Assembly (NCBI RefSeq): GCF_007860105.1
Contig: NZ_SJPU01000004.1
Span: 213,856-277,855, forward strand
Reading direction: 5' to 3'
Length of the DNA: 64,000 bases
Source: Allorhodopirellula heiligendammensis
GTDB lineage: Bacteria > Planctomycetota > Planctomycetia > Pirellulales > Pirellulaceae
Shown here: positions 20,615-28,507 of the stretch, piece by piece
Numbering within the stretch: position 1 is the stretch's first letter
Layout: every line of letters starts with the position of its first letter
Position numbers and translations under genes: made by a program
The notes under the pieces: model-generated
Seen by the model: the letters and a program-made list of their open reading frames with translations, nothing else
The model's database searches: none
Told to the model about the DNA's origin: nothing

Positions 20615-20962
20615 ATGAAGCTCATCATTGCCATTATTCAGCCCTCGCGGCTTGACGCCGTCAAAGAGGCCCTGACCCGAGTCGAAGTCCATCGCTTGAC
20701 TGTGGTAGATTGTCAGGGGTTTGGTCGTCAGCGAGGCCAGACCGGTGGCATGCGCGGCCGCGACTACGGCGTCAATTTGCTACGAAAAGTACAGCTGCAG
20801 ATAGGAGTTAACGAAGAATTCGTGCAGCCAACAATCGATGCGATCCTGGCCGGCGGGCGCAGTAGCGAACAAGGTGAACTCGGCGACGGTAAGATTTTTG
20901 TACTCCCCATCGACGACTGCATTCGCATCCGCACTGGTGAGCGCGGCAGCGACGCGATTTGA
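20615..20962 (+). CDS. glnB: PII nitrogen-regulatory signal protein
   Basis: Trimeric sensor of 2-oxoglutarate, ATP/ADP and nitrogen status. It is 115 residues long. It shows the PII start MKLIIAIIQPSRLDAVKEAL, the T-loop GFGRQRGQTGGMRGRDYG with the uridylylatable Tyr51 kept, and the C-terminal signature GDGKIFVLPIDDCIRIRTGE. Residue 49 is Arg, so the cyanobacterial phospho-Ser49 site is absent. The T-loop has GGM where E. coli has ELY. Without an amtB or glnA neighbour I cannot separate GlnB from GlnK. It follows metH by 123 bases and precedes tRNA-Ala. Confidence 0.94.
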   Translation: MKLIIAIIQPSRLDAVKEALTRVEVHRLTVVDCQGFGRQRGQTGGMRGRDYGVNLLRKVQLQIGVNEEFVQPTIDAILAGGRSSEQGELGDGKIFVLPIDDCIRIRTGERGSDAI

Positions 20963-21056
20963 GTAGTGCCATGACCCGCCCCCGTGGTAAAATCACGCAT
21001 AATCAACCCGCTGGACCACCCGTCTAGCACCTATTAGAATATCCCGCTAGTCAATT

Positions 21057-21129
21057 GGGGTTGTAGCTCAGCTGGGAGAGCGCTGCGTTCGCAATGCAGA
21101 GGTCGAGAGTTCAAATCTCTTCAGCTCCA
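21057..21129 (+). tRNA. tRNA-Ala (anticodon CGC)
   Basis: A 73-nt cloverleaf. The seven-pair acceptor stem GGGGTTG/CAGCTCC includes two G-U pairs and is followed by discriminator A. The D-arm is TAGCTCAGCTGGGAGAGC. The anticodon stem CTGCG/TGCAG closes the loop TTCGCAA with anticodon CGC, and the T-loop is GTTCAAATC. The CCA end is not encoded. The 3' end of a tyrosine integrase gene on the opposite strand overlaps it, marking it as an integration site. Confidence 0.95.
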
Positions 21130-22204
21130 CTACCGAATAGCCCGTAAAACCCTGCGTTTTGCGGGCTATTTCGCTATCTTGGCGCGAGTCCTGGCAGTTT
21201 GCCAATTCCGCCAAATCTGCCATGTTTTGACACTCTCTCCCAGATTTCGGGGGAACAGGAGGGGGAACGAACTCTTGGTTGCTGGGCTCGATGGCACCAC
21301 GTGATGGATCTTCAACCGGCGGGGCAAGCGTGATCGTCGGCAGTAGTTCGACCGCCCCGGCTTTGTCAAGCAGCCCCTCGTCGGTGTACGTGTTCATTGT
21401 CAACGCAATGTCGCTGTGACGCATCACGGCTTGCGCCGTACGAGGGGCAACGCCAGCGGACGACAAGTGCGTGCCTGTCGAGTGCCGCAGTGCGTGGATA
21501 TGAACCCGGCGGCCTAGGTCGTCTATCTTATCGATCCCGGCGGCTACCAGATCCCGGTTCAGGATCCGCAGCAGGCCCGTCGGCACGTTGAACACAAGAT
21601 CATCAACGCTCTTGCCTTCAATCCACGCGGCAAGATCACACACCAAATCGCTCTTGAGCGGGACGCTACTGCCTTTGCGGTTCTTCTCATTGGCGCCCTG
21701 CAATCGAATGAACGGTACGTCTCCAAACGACACGTCACGAACCCGCAGCGTGCGTAGCTCGCGAGCCCGCAGACCCGTCAGCAGAGCCGTTTTGTAGATC
21801 AAGGCGCGTTCATGCCCCAACCGCAGCAGGTTCGCCCATCGACGCGGCCGCACGTTGGCACCTCGCTCGCCCTTCCGTGGTCCCGTGCGGATCGTCCGGG
21901 CTTCGTCCAGGGGACGGCGGCGGGCCACGTCAAACAACCGGCTCAGCTCCTCGTAGGTGATGGCTCGGGCTTCGCGGCGGCGGTCCTGCTTGACGTCCTT
22001 CAATCCGAAACCGTCAAATGGATTCGATGCAATCCGGCGCTCGCCTGTCATCGACGATTGCTTGCCGTCGAGTCGCTTGCCATACAACCACCAACCAAAC
22101 GCCGTCCAGAGTGCCGCGTGCCAGTTGTAGGTACCAGCGGACATTTCAGCATCTTGCCGCAACCATTTCCGCAGCTTGCCAGCGTCCATAGCGAAAGGGG
22201 CCAC
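21068..22204 (-). pseudogene. Tyrosine recombinase/integrase, 5'-truncated, overlapping tRNA-Ala
   Basis: Phage- or island-type integrase. The catalytic domain looks complete: Arg in TGLRARELRTLRV, HALRHSTGTHL (His-x-x-Arg), then MRHSDIALTMNTYTD with His and nucleophile Tyr. The last residues (LKRFELSTSALRTQRSPS) are read antisense through the tRNA-Ala gene, as in many integrases whose attachment site is their own tRNA. The N terminus (MDAGKLRKWLRQDAE) begins inside the core-binding domain: roughly 100 residues expected for planctomycete members are missing, and an in-frame TAG stands two codons before the GTG start. I therefore think it is a decayed island integrase. I found no second copy of the tRNA 3' end in the window. 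Confidence 0.8.
21136..21170. terminator. tRNA-Ala terminator hairpin (bidirectional)
   Basis: AATAGCCCG pairs perfectly with CGGGCTATT; after one mismatch an inner AAAA/TTTT extends the stem. It begins seven bases after the tRNA. It is embedded in the 3' coding region of the oppositely oriented integrase. Confidence 0.7.
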
Positions 22205-22389
22205 CCTACTCTAGATTCCTTCGAGCGTTCTTTCAGCTGAAATTTGTAGCGCTGAGAGGCGAGGAACCGCCGGATCAAAGGCAAACCGGTTCCCCGCACG
22301 CAGGCAAATGGTGCAATTGCCGCAATGCAGCAACTGACCGCGCAGCGGATAACCTGAACCTGTCTTCGCGGCAGCATTCCGCGACGGCT

Positions 22390-23466
22390 TCAGACCGCTG
22401 AGAGGCCCAGCGGATTCCCGCTGGCGCACAGCCATCCCTGCCCGCGACGGCATGCTTCGCCCGCAAGGCTCTCCGGTGTGCCTGCCGCTCGTTTGAAGAT
22501 CCGACCGAATTTCCGCACCACATCGCACCAGCCATGCGTGTCCAAGCCAATTCGCTGCAAGATCGGGGTCAGATGGGCTGGAATGCTGCCGATCTTATCA
22601 GCACGCAACTGGCGCCCCGTCCAATCGAGAAGTTCCAGATACCGCTCCATCGACACCGGAAGAAACCCCTTGCTGCTGGCCCGGCGTCCAGAGGACTCCA
22701 TCGCAGGACCAACCTTGTCGGACTGTTCGTCAATCTCGACTGGGCTCATCCAACCACTGCGACGCCGAGCCCGACTCCGCTCCCAATCATGGGTGCTAGG
22801 CCGACGCCGATCCTGCCGCTCGCTCAAATCGTCAATCCGAGCCTTCGCTCCGGTGTAATCACTGGTCTCCGGAGTTTCCGCCAGCGCAGCACGAATCGGA
22901 TTCAGATCAACGTACGCCGCGCACACCAGCAAACTGGATTCATCGAGCAAAATTTGCGCTCGGTATCTACCTTCCCAAAAGTGCCCGCGAACCTCGTCTT
23001 CAGCATTGCTCCTCCGCGCAATATTCTCAGCGGTGCACCGCATCCACCAGCTGATATCGGACAGTCGAGTGCGACGTTCCGACAACACTTCGGGTTGGTT
23101 GAGGATCATGTCCAGCTCCGGCTTCGTGGGCTCCGCAGGCGAACCGTCCTCGTTTCGCCGCCGGGGGAATAGTCGCAGCCAACGCCGGGCCACTTCATCG
23201 TCCGACCAAGCTGCCGCCACATCCGCCCGACTGCGTAGGACCAGATGAATGTGGTTGTGCATCACCGAAAAAGTCAAGCAATCGATCGCAAAGACCGAAG
23301 CCAGGAACTCCAGGCGATCACGAATCCAGCCACGCCGATGTTCGTACGAGGTCCCCGTCAACGGATCATCGCCGCAAAGAAACGCACGGCGCACGCACCG
23401 CTGAATGCAATGCACCACCTGCACTTCGGATGGATCGAGAACTTCACCACGAGCTTGACGAGGCAT
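22390..23466 (-). CDS. REP-associated tyrosine (Y1/HUH) transposase, RAYT-like
   Basis: Single-strand transposase of the TnpA-REP family. It shows the HUH motif HNHIHLVL near residue 90 and the downstream family signature VCAAYVDLNPIRAAL. In between is GHFWEGRYRAQILLDESSL, typical of planctomycete RAYT proteins. The 358 residues include a basic C-terminal extension ending in RGQGWLCASGNPLGLSAV. Members of this family act on short palindromic REP elements, and REP-like repeats stand immediately at its 5' side. The 3' end abuts the truncated integrase. Confidence 0.9.
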   Translation of the reverse strand: MPRQARGEVLDPSEVQVVHCIQRCVRRAFLCGDDPLTGTSYEHRRGWIRDRLEFLASVFAIDCLTFSVMHNHIHLVLRSRADVAAAWSDDEVARRWLRLFPRRRNEDGSPAEPTKPELDMILNQPEVLSERRTRLSDISWWMRCTAENIARRSNAEDEVRGHFWEGRYRAQILLDESSLLVCAAYVDLNPIRAALAETPETSDYTGAKARIDDLSERQDRRRPSTHDWERSRARRRSGWMSPVEIDEQSDKVGPAMESSGRRASSKGFLPVSMERYLELLDWTGRQLRADKIGSIPAHLTPILQRIGLDTHGWCDVVRKFGRIFKRAAGTPESLAGEACRRGQGWLCASGNPLGLSAV

Positions 23467-23561
23467 CGTACCGACTCCGCAAAGAGAAACAGCAAGGCCG
23501 CAAAACCCTCACGACCATTTCCATCGTACGCGTTGCCGAGGATTAGTCAAATTGAAGTGTG

Positions 23562-23667
23562 CCTGTCCCTATATGGCTATATGGGCGGGCGGTCTTGCCT
23601 GTCCCTATACGGGCGCCTGTCCCTATGTATGCTAAACGGGCGCTATATGGGCGCTATATGGGCGGAT
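23562..23667. repeat. REP-like repeat cluster at the 5' side of the RAYT gene
   Basis: CCTGTCCCTAT occurs three times (23562, 23598, 23616), interleaved with ATATGGGCG-type units; GGGCGCTATATGGGCG is directly repeated at about 23638-23665. The arrangement beside a Y1 transposase suggests its cognate REP/BIME substrate. A fourth 11-mer copy, inverted, lies at 6154-6164. Confidence 0.6.
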
Positions 23668-23691
23668 GGTGCGATCGGGTCTGGATCACTG

Positions 23692-24939
23692 CTATTTCAT
23701 TAGGCTGTCGATCAGCATGGCCGCCTGCTCCGCCGCTGGAACATTGGTACCCGTCGACGGCGGCACAAAATGCTCACGTGCGAGTAGCTTGGTGAGCGTG
23801 GCGGGGAGGTCGCTATCTCGGCGAAGATATAATCCCAACTCGAAGCGTTCGACCCGCGCCGCATTATCGAATTGGTCGAAGGCCAGCGGGCGGATCATCT
23901 GGGGGACGCCGGCGTTGATGGCCCGGCTGGTCGTGCCGATCCCGCCGTGGTGAATAACGGCATGGCAGCGGGGTAACCACTGACCCAGCGGCACGTATCC
24001 GACGCTGCGCAGATTGGGATGCTGGACTCCGCCAGGGTTCGCAGGGCAACACCATACGACAGGAATTTGCCATGGCTGACAGAGCCTGGCAACCTCCAGC
24101 ACAAAGTCCTGATCGCCGGGATGGGCCGATCCAGTCGTCACAAGCAAGGGACGATCGGTAGGAAGTTCCAATGCACTGACAGGCTCGATTCCATCGTCGA
24201 GCGGGAACCCAACGCACTGCAAGGACGCATTGTTGGAGGTACCCGCGGAGTAATGTTCAGCAATTTCAGGTGCAAACCACGCTGGATACAATCCGAGCAG
24301 CTGATCGGGCGACCGGCACCAGTCTTGCATCAACCGTCTACGAGGCGGCAGGCCCGCTCGAGCGTGTCGGGATTCGTTGATCACAGGACCGATCGCTCGA
24401 TCGATCAGATAGCGATCGCCGAGCCAGTACGAAAGTCGATTTAAACGTGGCCAGCCCACTGGCATCGCGGCACGAAACCAACCGCAATCCGGCATTAACC
24501 GCGGAGGCATTTCCGGGTGCCGCATCATCGAGGGGGCAAGATGGATGCTCGACAGAGGACATGTGGGAACGGTTTCTCGAAATACCCGAGACGCAAAATC
24601 TAATGGATGGGCGACCAGCACGGTGCGGCCAGGCTCGGCCATCTCATCGAGGAACTTGAGATGCGGATAAAAGAACTGTTCTGCGACTTCGCCAAGCACA
24701 CGGCGGGCACCGGAAATGGGACGCCAGAACTCCCTCTGAGATGCGACCGCGTGAAAAGCGTCACTATCGATCACCACATTGGCATGCATGCCAGCGTCGC
24801 GAACGACGTCTGCGTAGGGTTCAGCAACACTAACGTGGCACTCGTAGCCACGAGCAGCAAGGCTTCGGCCGATCGCAACGACCGGATTAACGTCGCCCCG
24901 TGAGCCTGGGGCTGACAGGATCGCTCGACGGGCGCTCAC
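23692..24939 (-). CDS. GT1-family glycosyltransferase (UGT/MGT-like)
   Basis: Nucleotide-sugar-dependent glycosyltransferase of the GT-B fold, like sterol or macrolide glucosyltransferases. The N terminus has the GT1 motif SAPGSRGDVNPVVAIGRSLAARGY. The C-terminal donor-binding part shows HHGGIGTTSRAINAGVPQMI followed by the FDQFDNAARVERFELG acceptor/donor loop. It is 415 residues long. Its GTG start overlaps the stop of the upstream sigma-54 activator gene by four bases (GTGA), implying translational coupling. It probably modifies a lipid, carotenoid or envelope component under that operon's control; the acceptor is unknown. Confidence 0.88.
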   Translation of the reverse strand: MSARRAILSAPGSRGDVNPVVAIGRSLAARGYECHVSVAEPYADVVRDAGMHANVVIDSDAFHAVASQREFWRPISGARRVLGEVAEQFFYPHLKFLDEMAEPGRTVLVAHPLDFASRVFRETVPTCPLSSIHLAPSMMRHPEMPPRLMPDCGWFRAAMPVGWPRLNRLSYWLGDRYLIDRAIGPVINESRHARAGLPPRRRLMQDWCRSPDQLLGLYPAWFAPEIAEHYSAGTSNNASLQCVGFPLDDGIEPVSALELPTDRPLLVTTGSAHPGDQDFVLEVARLCQPWQIPVVWCCPANPGGVQHPNLRSVGYVPLGQWLPRCHAVIHHGGIGTTSRAINAGVPQMIRPLAFDQFDNAARVERFELGLYLRRDSDLPATLTKLLAREHFVPPSTGTNVPAAEQAAMLIDSLMK

Positions 24940-26747
24940 GCGCGTTCAATGTCGTATTCAGTGATTTTCCGATACGCGGTGGCGCGGCTGATGCCGAGCA
25001 GTTTGGCGGCTTCGGGCACCCCACCGCTGGAGCGGTTGAGTGCTTTTTCGATCAAACGTTTTTCCCATACATCAATTCGCAGCGTGTCGATGTTCGAGAG
25101 CCCCGCGTCACGCAGACCTAAGTCATCGTCAACAATCTCCGGTTCATCAGCCATCACGACGGCACTGTCGATCACATTGCGTAATTGACGAACATTGCCC
25201 GGCCATGCGTACGAGAGCAAGCGTTCGCGCGCCGTCGCCGAGAGCGTCAATTGCGGTCGACCGTGCTGTAATAAAAAGTGAACGAGGAAGTGATCGATCA
25301 AGATATTGATGTCTTCGTCACGATCCCGCAGTGGCGGAACGGGCAATTCGAATACACTCAGGCGGTAGAACAGGTCCTCTCGAAAACGGCCGTCACGAAC
25401 AAACTCGGTCAAATCGCGATTGGTCGCGGCGATCACGCGCACGTCCACGCGAACCTGCTTGCTAGCACCGACCGGCAGAAAAGGATGGCCTTCTAGGATC
25501 CGCAGCAGTTTGGCTTGCCCTTCCATACTCATCTCACCGATTTCATCAAGAAACAGCGTTCCCTGATCGGCCTGTTCGAATAGACCAACATGGTCGCTGT
25601 CGGCGCCAGTGAATGATCCTCTTTTATGTCCGAACAGTTGGCTTTCGAGCAAATCACGGGGGATGGCCGCACAGTTCACTGTCAACATCGGGCGGTCATT
25701 GCGGTTGCCGGCCCGGTGGACTGCCCGTGCAACGAGTTCCTTGCCCGAGCCGCTTTCGCCACGAATCAGCACCGAGCCGCTGGCCCGTCCCACTCGTTCG
25801 ATCCGCTCCTTTAGCTTACGCATGGGGGCGCTCTCACCGATCAACTCACCTTGGTCCGCATTGCGATTGGCGATGCGTTGATGCTCCACCCTCAAGTTCT
25901 CGGTGAGTGTTGACTGCGTCAGTCCCATCGCGAGCAGCCCCGCCGCGCCGAGCGCCAGGTCGATCAATGCATCACCGTAGGGTTCTGAGTTGCGATGAAA
26001 AATCAGCACTCCGAGCACCCGTTCGTCCGCTGTGATAGGAACCAGCAGACGCTGCATCGTCCCGCCATCGCTATCGGATGGGTCCGGGATTTCATTGAGG
26101 TAAACTTCGCCGCTCTTAGTGACGCGTCGCAATTGAGCGCGATCAAGTTTCACCGGAGGACTCTTCTTGGGGAATTGTCGGCGCATCTTCCAACGCCCGT
26201 CCCCGCCGTCGATCGCCAGCCCTGTCATTTCAGAGTACGTTCGCGCATGTAAAAGCTCGAGCGTGGTATCGATCACGTCATCCGGTTTCTGACCATGCAG
26301 GAGCGCCAGGCTGAGTTGATAGAGGTCGAGCAGATGCTGAGGCTGCTCGATCAAATCACCTGCTTCACGAACCACTTCGGCGTCGCGAGACTTCCAGCAC
26401 TCGACGTCTTCGTAGACCGTCTGGGACAAGTCTTCACCGGAACCCGATTCATCGTCGCTGGAAATCAGCAACAATGCGGTCTTGCCAATCACAACTCGCG
26501 TCTGGTCAATCAAGCGCGCGTCGTCGACACGCTGTCCATTGACGAGGGTGCCATTACGGCTGTTAGTATCACGCAAGTGCCACGCATAATCCTCATAATA
26601 GACGACCGCATGGAACCGGCTGCTGTTGGGATCCGACAGCATGATGTCACAGCCGTTGGCGCGACCGATGTGCATCGGGCGATCGCGGTCGAGGGGATAC
26701 TGCGTCCCCTTTTCTTGACCATTCTGAATGGCCAGATAGGCAGCCAT
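24936..26747 (-). CDS. FHA-GAF sigma-54-dependent transcriptional activator
   Basis: Enhancer-binding protein of 603 residues. The ATG at 26747 is chosen because it shares one base with the preceding stop (TGATG), has AGGA upstream, and the FHA domain starts at once: MAAYLAIQNGQEKGTQYPL...HIGRANGCDIMLSD...SRFHAVV...TNSRNGTLVNG. A GAF-like domain follows at about 150-290. The AAA+ domain runs from LIGESAPMRKLKERIERV, with Walker A GESGSGKE, Walker B GTLFLDEIGEM and sigma-54 loop GSFTGA (Ser replacing the usual Ala). The C-terminal Fis-type helix-turn-helix is PEAAKLLGISRATAYRKI. The FHA domain implies response to a phosphothreonine partner; a Ser/Thr kinase gene lies just upstream. Confidence 0.93.
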   Translation of the reverse strand: MAAYLAIQNGQEKGTQYPLDRDRPMHIGRANGCDIMLSDPNSSRFHAVVYYEDYAWHLRDTNSRNGTLVNGQRVDDARLIDQTRVVIGKTALLLISSDDESGSGEDLSQTVYEDVECWKSRDAEVVREAGDLIEQPQHLLDLYQLSLALLHGQKPDDVIDTTLELLHARTYSEMTGLAIDGGDGRWKMRRQFPKKSPPVKLDRAQLRRVTKSGEVYLNEIPDPSDSDGGTMQRLLVPITADERVLGVLIFHRNSEPYGDALIDLALGAAGLLAMGLTQSTLTENLRVEHQRIANRNADQGELIGESAPMRKLKERIERVGRASGSVLIRGESGSGKELVARAVHRAGNRNDRPMLTVNCAAIPRDLLESQLFGHKRGSFTGADSDHVGLFEQADQGTLFLDEIGEMSMEGQAKLLRILEGHPFLPVGASKQVRVDVRVIAATNRDLTEFVRDGRFREDLFYRLSVFELPVPPLRDRDEDINILIDHFLVHFLLQHGRPQLTLSATARERLLSYAWPGNVRQLRNVIDSAVVMADEPEIVDDDLGLRDAGLSNIDTLRIDVWEKRLIEKALNRSSGGVPEAAKLLGISRATAYRKITEYDIERA

Positions 26748-27823
26748 CAGCGGGTTCCTGTGTGAGTGAATTCTGCGAGCCGAGCGGACAAATCTTTCAA
26801 TGCGATCGGAAACGCATGCGAAGTGCGGCCAACATCGCACCACCAGCGTTGAAGTACGCTTGAAAGGTCGTCCGGGTTCCCCTCCCCGGCTCCGCCGAGT
26901 GTCCTGGGCAGTTGAGTCGCAACCGCATCCTCAAGGGTCCAACCCAAATCAATTGCCGTGGCAATTGGCAACGTCGGTGCGGCGATCATGCCGGCCTCGG
27001 ACGCGCGGTCAAAAATGAGTGGGATGATGCCAAGGGACCAGGGCAATTCAGTGGGCGTCTTCAACTCGCCGAGATTCTTGACTTCACCCCCACTCAACGC
27101 ATGCGTACGCGTGTGGGAATCGATGGCCATTTGGGTTAGCTGGTACACCAACCGCAACCATTCGGGAACCTCGGGTGAGATGTCGGTCAATACCGCTTCA
27201 ATCCAAACCGAGCTTTGATAAGTGCTGCGGCCTGCCGCGCCCGTCTGCAGAGGCTGGACCGCATGCACGGTAACACGGTTTGGCCACCAATTCGTCGGCG
27301 GATCACCACTCCAGATCTGATTGCCAATCAAACGCAGTAAACCGGGCCCGTATGCTTCATAGGTTTGCTTCAAAGGAGCGTATCGCAACCGCAATTGATC
27401 GGCCAACCGCGGCTGGTCACCCGCCAGCAGGCGGCGACAACTATCGAGCGAACGATGAATCGCGGCGGCCGTCTGCTCCGACTGCAATTGAGAATGGCCT
27501 GAACGCAATAGCGCAATTTCGCACAACGCAGGGGTCAGCGGAGCGTCGCTGCCCGCCGAGACCAACTCATCGCTCAATTGCTCCCAAAATAGGTTCTCAT
27601 CCACGGCGGTCGAGATCAAGCGGTCGGTCATTTGCTGCGATTCTTTCACAAACGCGCGACTCGCAACCGGATCCTTCAATGAGAACTTAGCTCGACCATG
27701 TCGTACAGGCGATGCAGGGTGATTCATCGCGGCGCAATGCTGCACCATCCGAACCAAACTTAGCGATGTCGAAGCGAGCCAGTGGAGTTTCAACAGTCGT
27801 CTCGCATGTGATTTTGAATCCAC
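26747..27823 (-). CDS. Hypothetical protein in the AroH-FHA activator operon
   Basis: A soluble protein of up to 358 residues without a family I recognise. It is Leu/Ala-rich with Trp-containing stretches (SSVWIEAVLTDISPEVPEWLRLVYQLTQMAID) and no signal peptide or membrane helix. The GTG at 27823 would overlap the chorismate mutase gene by 34 bases; ATG codons at 27748 and 27727 are alternatives and none has a clear ribosome-binding site. Its stop shares a base with the ATG of the FHA activator (TGATG), so the two are translationally coupled and probably act in one pathway. Confidence 0.75.
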   Translation of the reverse strand: MDSKSHARRLLKLHWLASTSLSLVRMVQHCAAMNHPASPVRHGRAKFSLKDPVASRAFVKESQQMTDRLISTAVDENLFWEQLSDELVSAGSDAPLTPALCEIALLRSGHSQLQSEQTAAAIHRSLDSCRRLLAGDQPRLADQLRLRYAPLKQTYEAYGPGLLRLIGNQIWSGDPPTNWWPNRVTVHAVQPLQTGAAGRSTYQSSVWIEAVLTDISPEVPEWLRLVYQLTQMAIDSHTRTHALSGGEVKNLGELKTPTELPWSLGIIPLIFDRASEAGMIAAPTLPIATAIDLGWTLEDAVATQLPRTLGGAGEGNPDDLSSVLQRWWCDVGRTSHAFPIALKDLSARLAEFTHTGTR

Positions 27824-28218
27824 TCTTCGAGCTCTTCGAAGTCGACCGTTGGTACCTGGGTCAAATCTGGACGCAGCCGGACGGCGTCGCGAATGTAGAT
27901 GTGATGAATCTCAGATTGCGATTTTACCGTATTCCAATGCAACAGAATGCGAATGCAGCGGGGCAGTGAACGTTCCACCGATACCTCGTAGCTGCACAAC
28001 AAGGGAACTTCGAGCCACCCCAACTGGCGAGCTGCTAATGCGGGAAATTCGCTTTGCAAATCCTTCGTCACGGTAAAAATCGCGCTTGCGACATCTACGG
28101 TTTCAATCCCGTTGCGACGGATCATCAGTGCAAGCAACTGGGTTGTTGCTTTGAGAATTTCATCTCGATCATCCGTCGCGACTGTCGTCGCACCACGAAC
28201 CCCCCGGCATACCGTCAT
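27790..28218 (-). CDS. aroH: Monofunctional chorismate mutase, AroH class
   Basis: Converts chorismate to prephenate for Phe and Tyr synthesis. It matches the Bacillus-type trimeric AroH fold along its length: VCRGVRGATTVATDDRDEI at the start (active-site Arg of RGxRGAT), then IFTVTKDLQSEFPALAARQLGW, VPLLCSYEVSVERSLPRCIR and IHHIYIRDAVRLRPDL. The ATG at 28218 places the conserved motif at residue 4 as in the family; a GTG at 28272 would add 18 residues. No clear ribosome-binding site is seen for either. Its location inside a signalling operon rather than with other aro genes is unusual. Confidence 0.88.
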   Translation of the reverse strand: MTVCRGVRGATTVATDDRDEILKATTQLLALMIRRNGIETVDVASAIFTVTKDLQSEFPALAARQLGWLEVPLLCSYEVSVERSLPRCIRILLHWNTVKSQSEIHHIYIRDAVRLRPDLTQVPTVDFEELEEWIQNHMRDDC

Positions 28219-28507
28219 CGTCAATGCAAATTGTTCAAGAATTGAAACTGGCTCACGGCTGGGACGTTTCACCAGCGGGGGTCAGAATACATACTATCTC
28301 AATTTGCGACTAGCCGTGTTTTCCCTTCGCGATGCTTTCGGGAAGTTTAGCAAACTTAGTTGAGAACGTGCTGTGCATGGGAGATGCCTCCCCCCTAACC
28401 GTTTGCATCGAGCAGGCGTTCGCAATGGGCGTGTGGATCCGCTTCATACGGCGGGCGTGACCGACGCCTCGGAATGATGCCGAGCGGGCGGGTCGACAAC
28501 AGTAAAC

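Noticed and set aside
20615..20962. Loss of the uridylylation Tyr in PII
   Set aside because: The GGM sequence first looked like a lost Tyr51, but careful counting puts the change at positions 44-46; Tyr51 itself is conserved.
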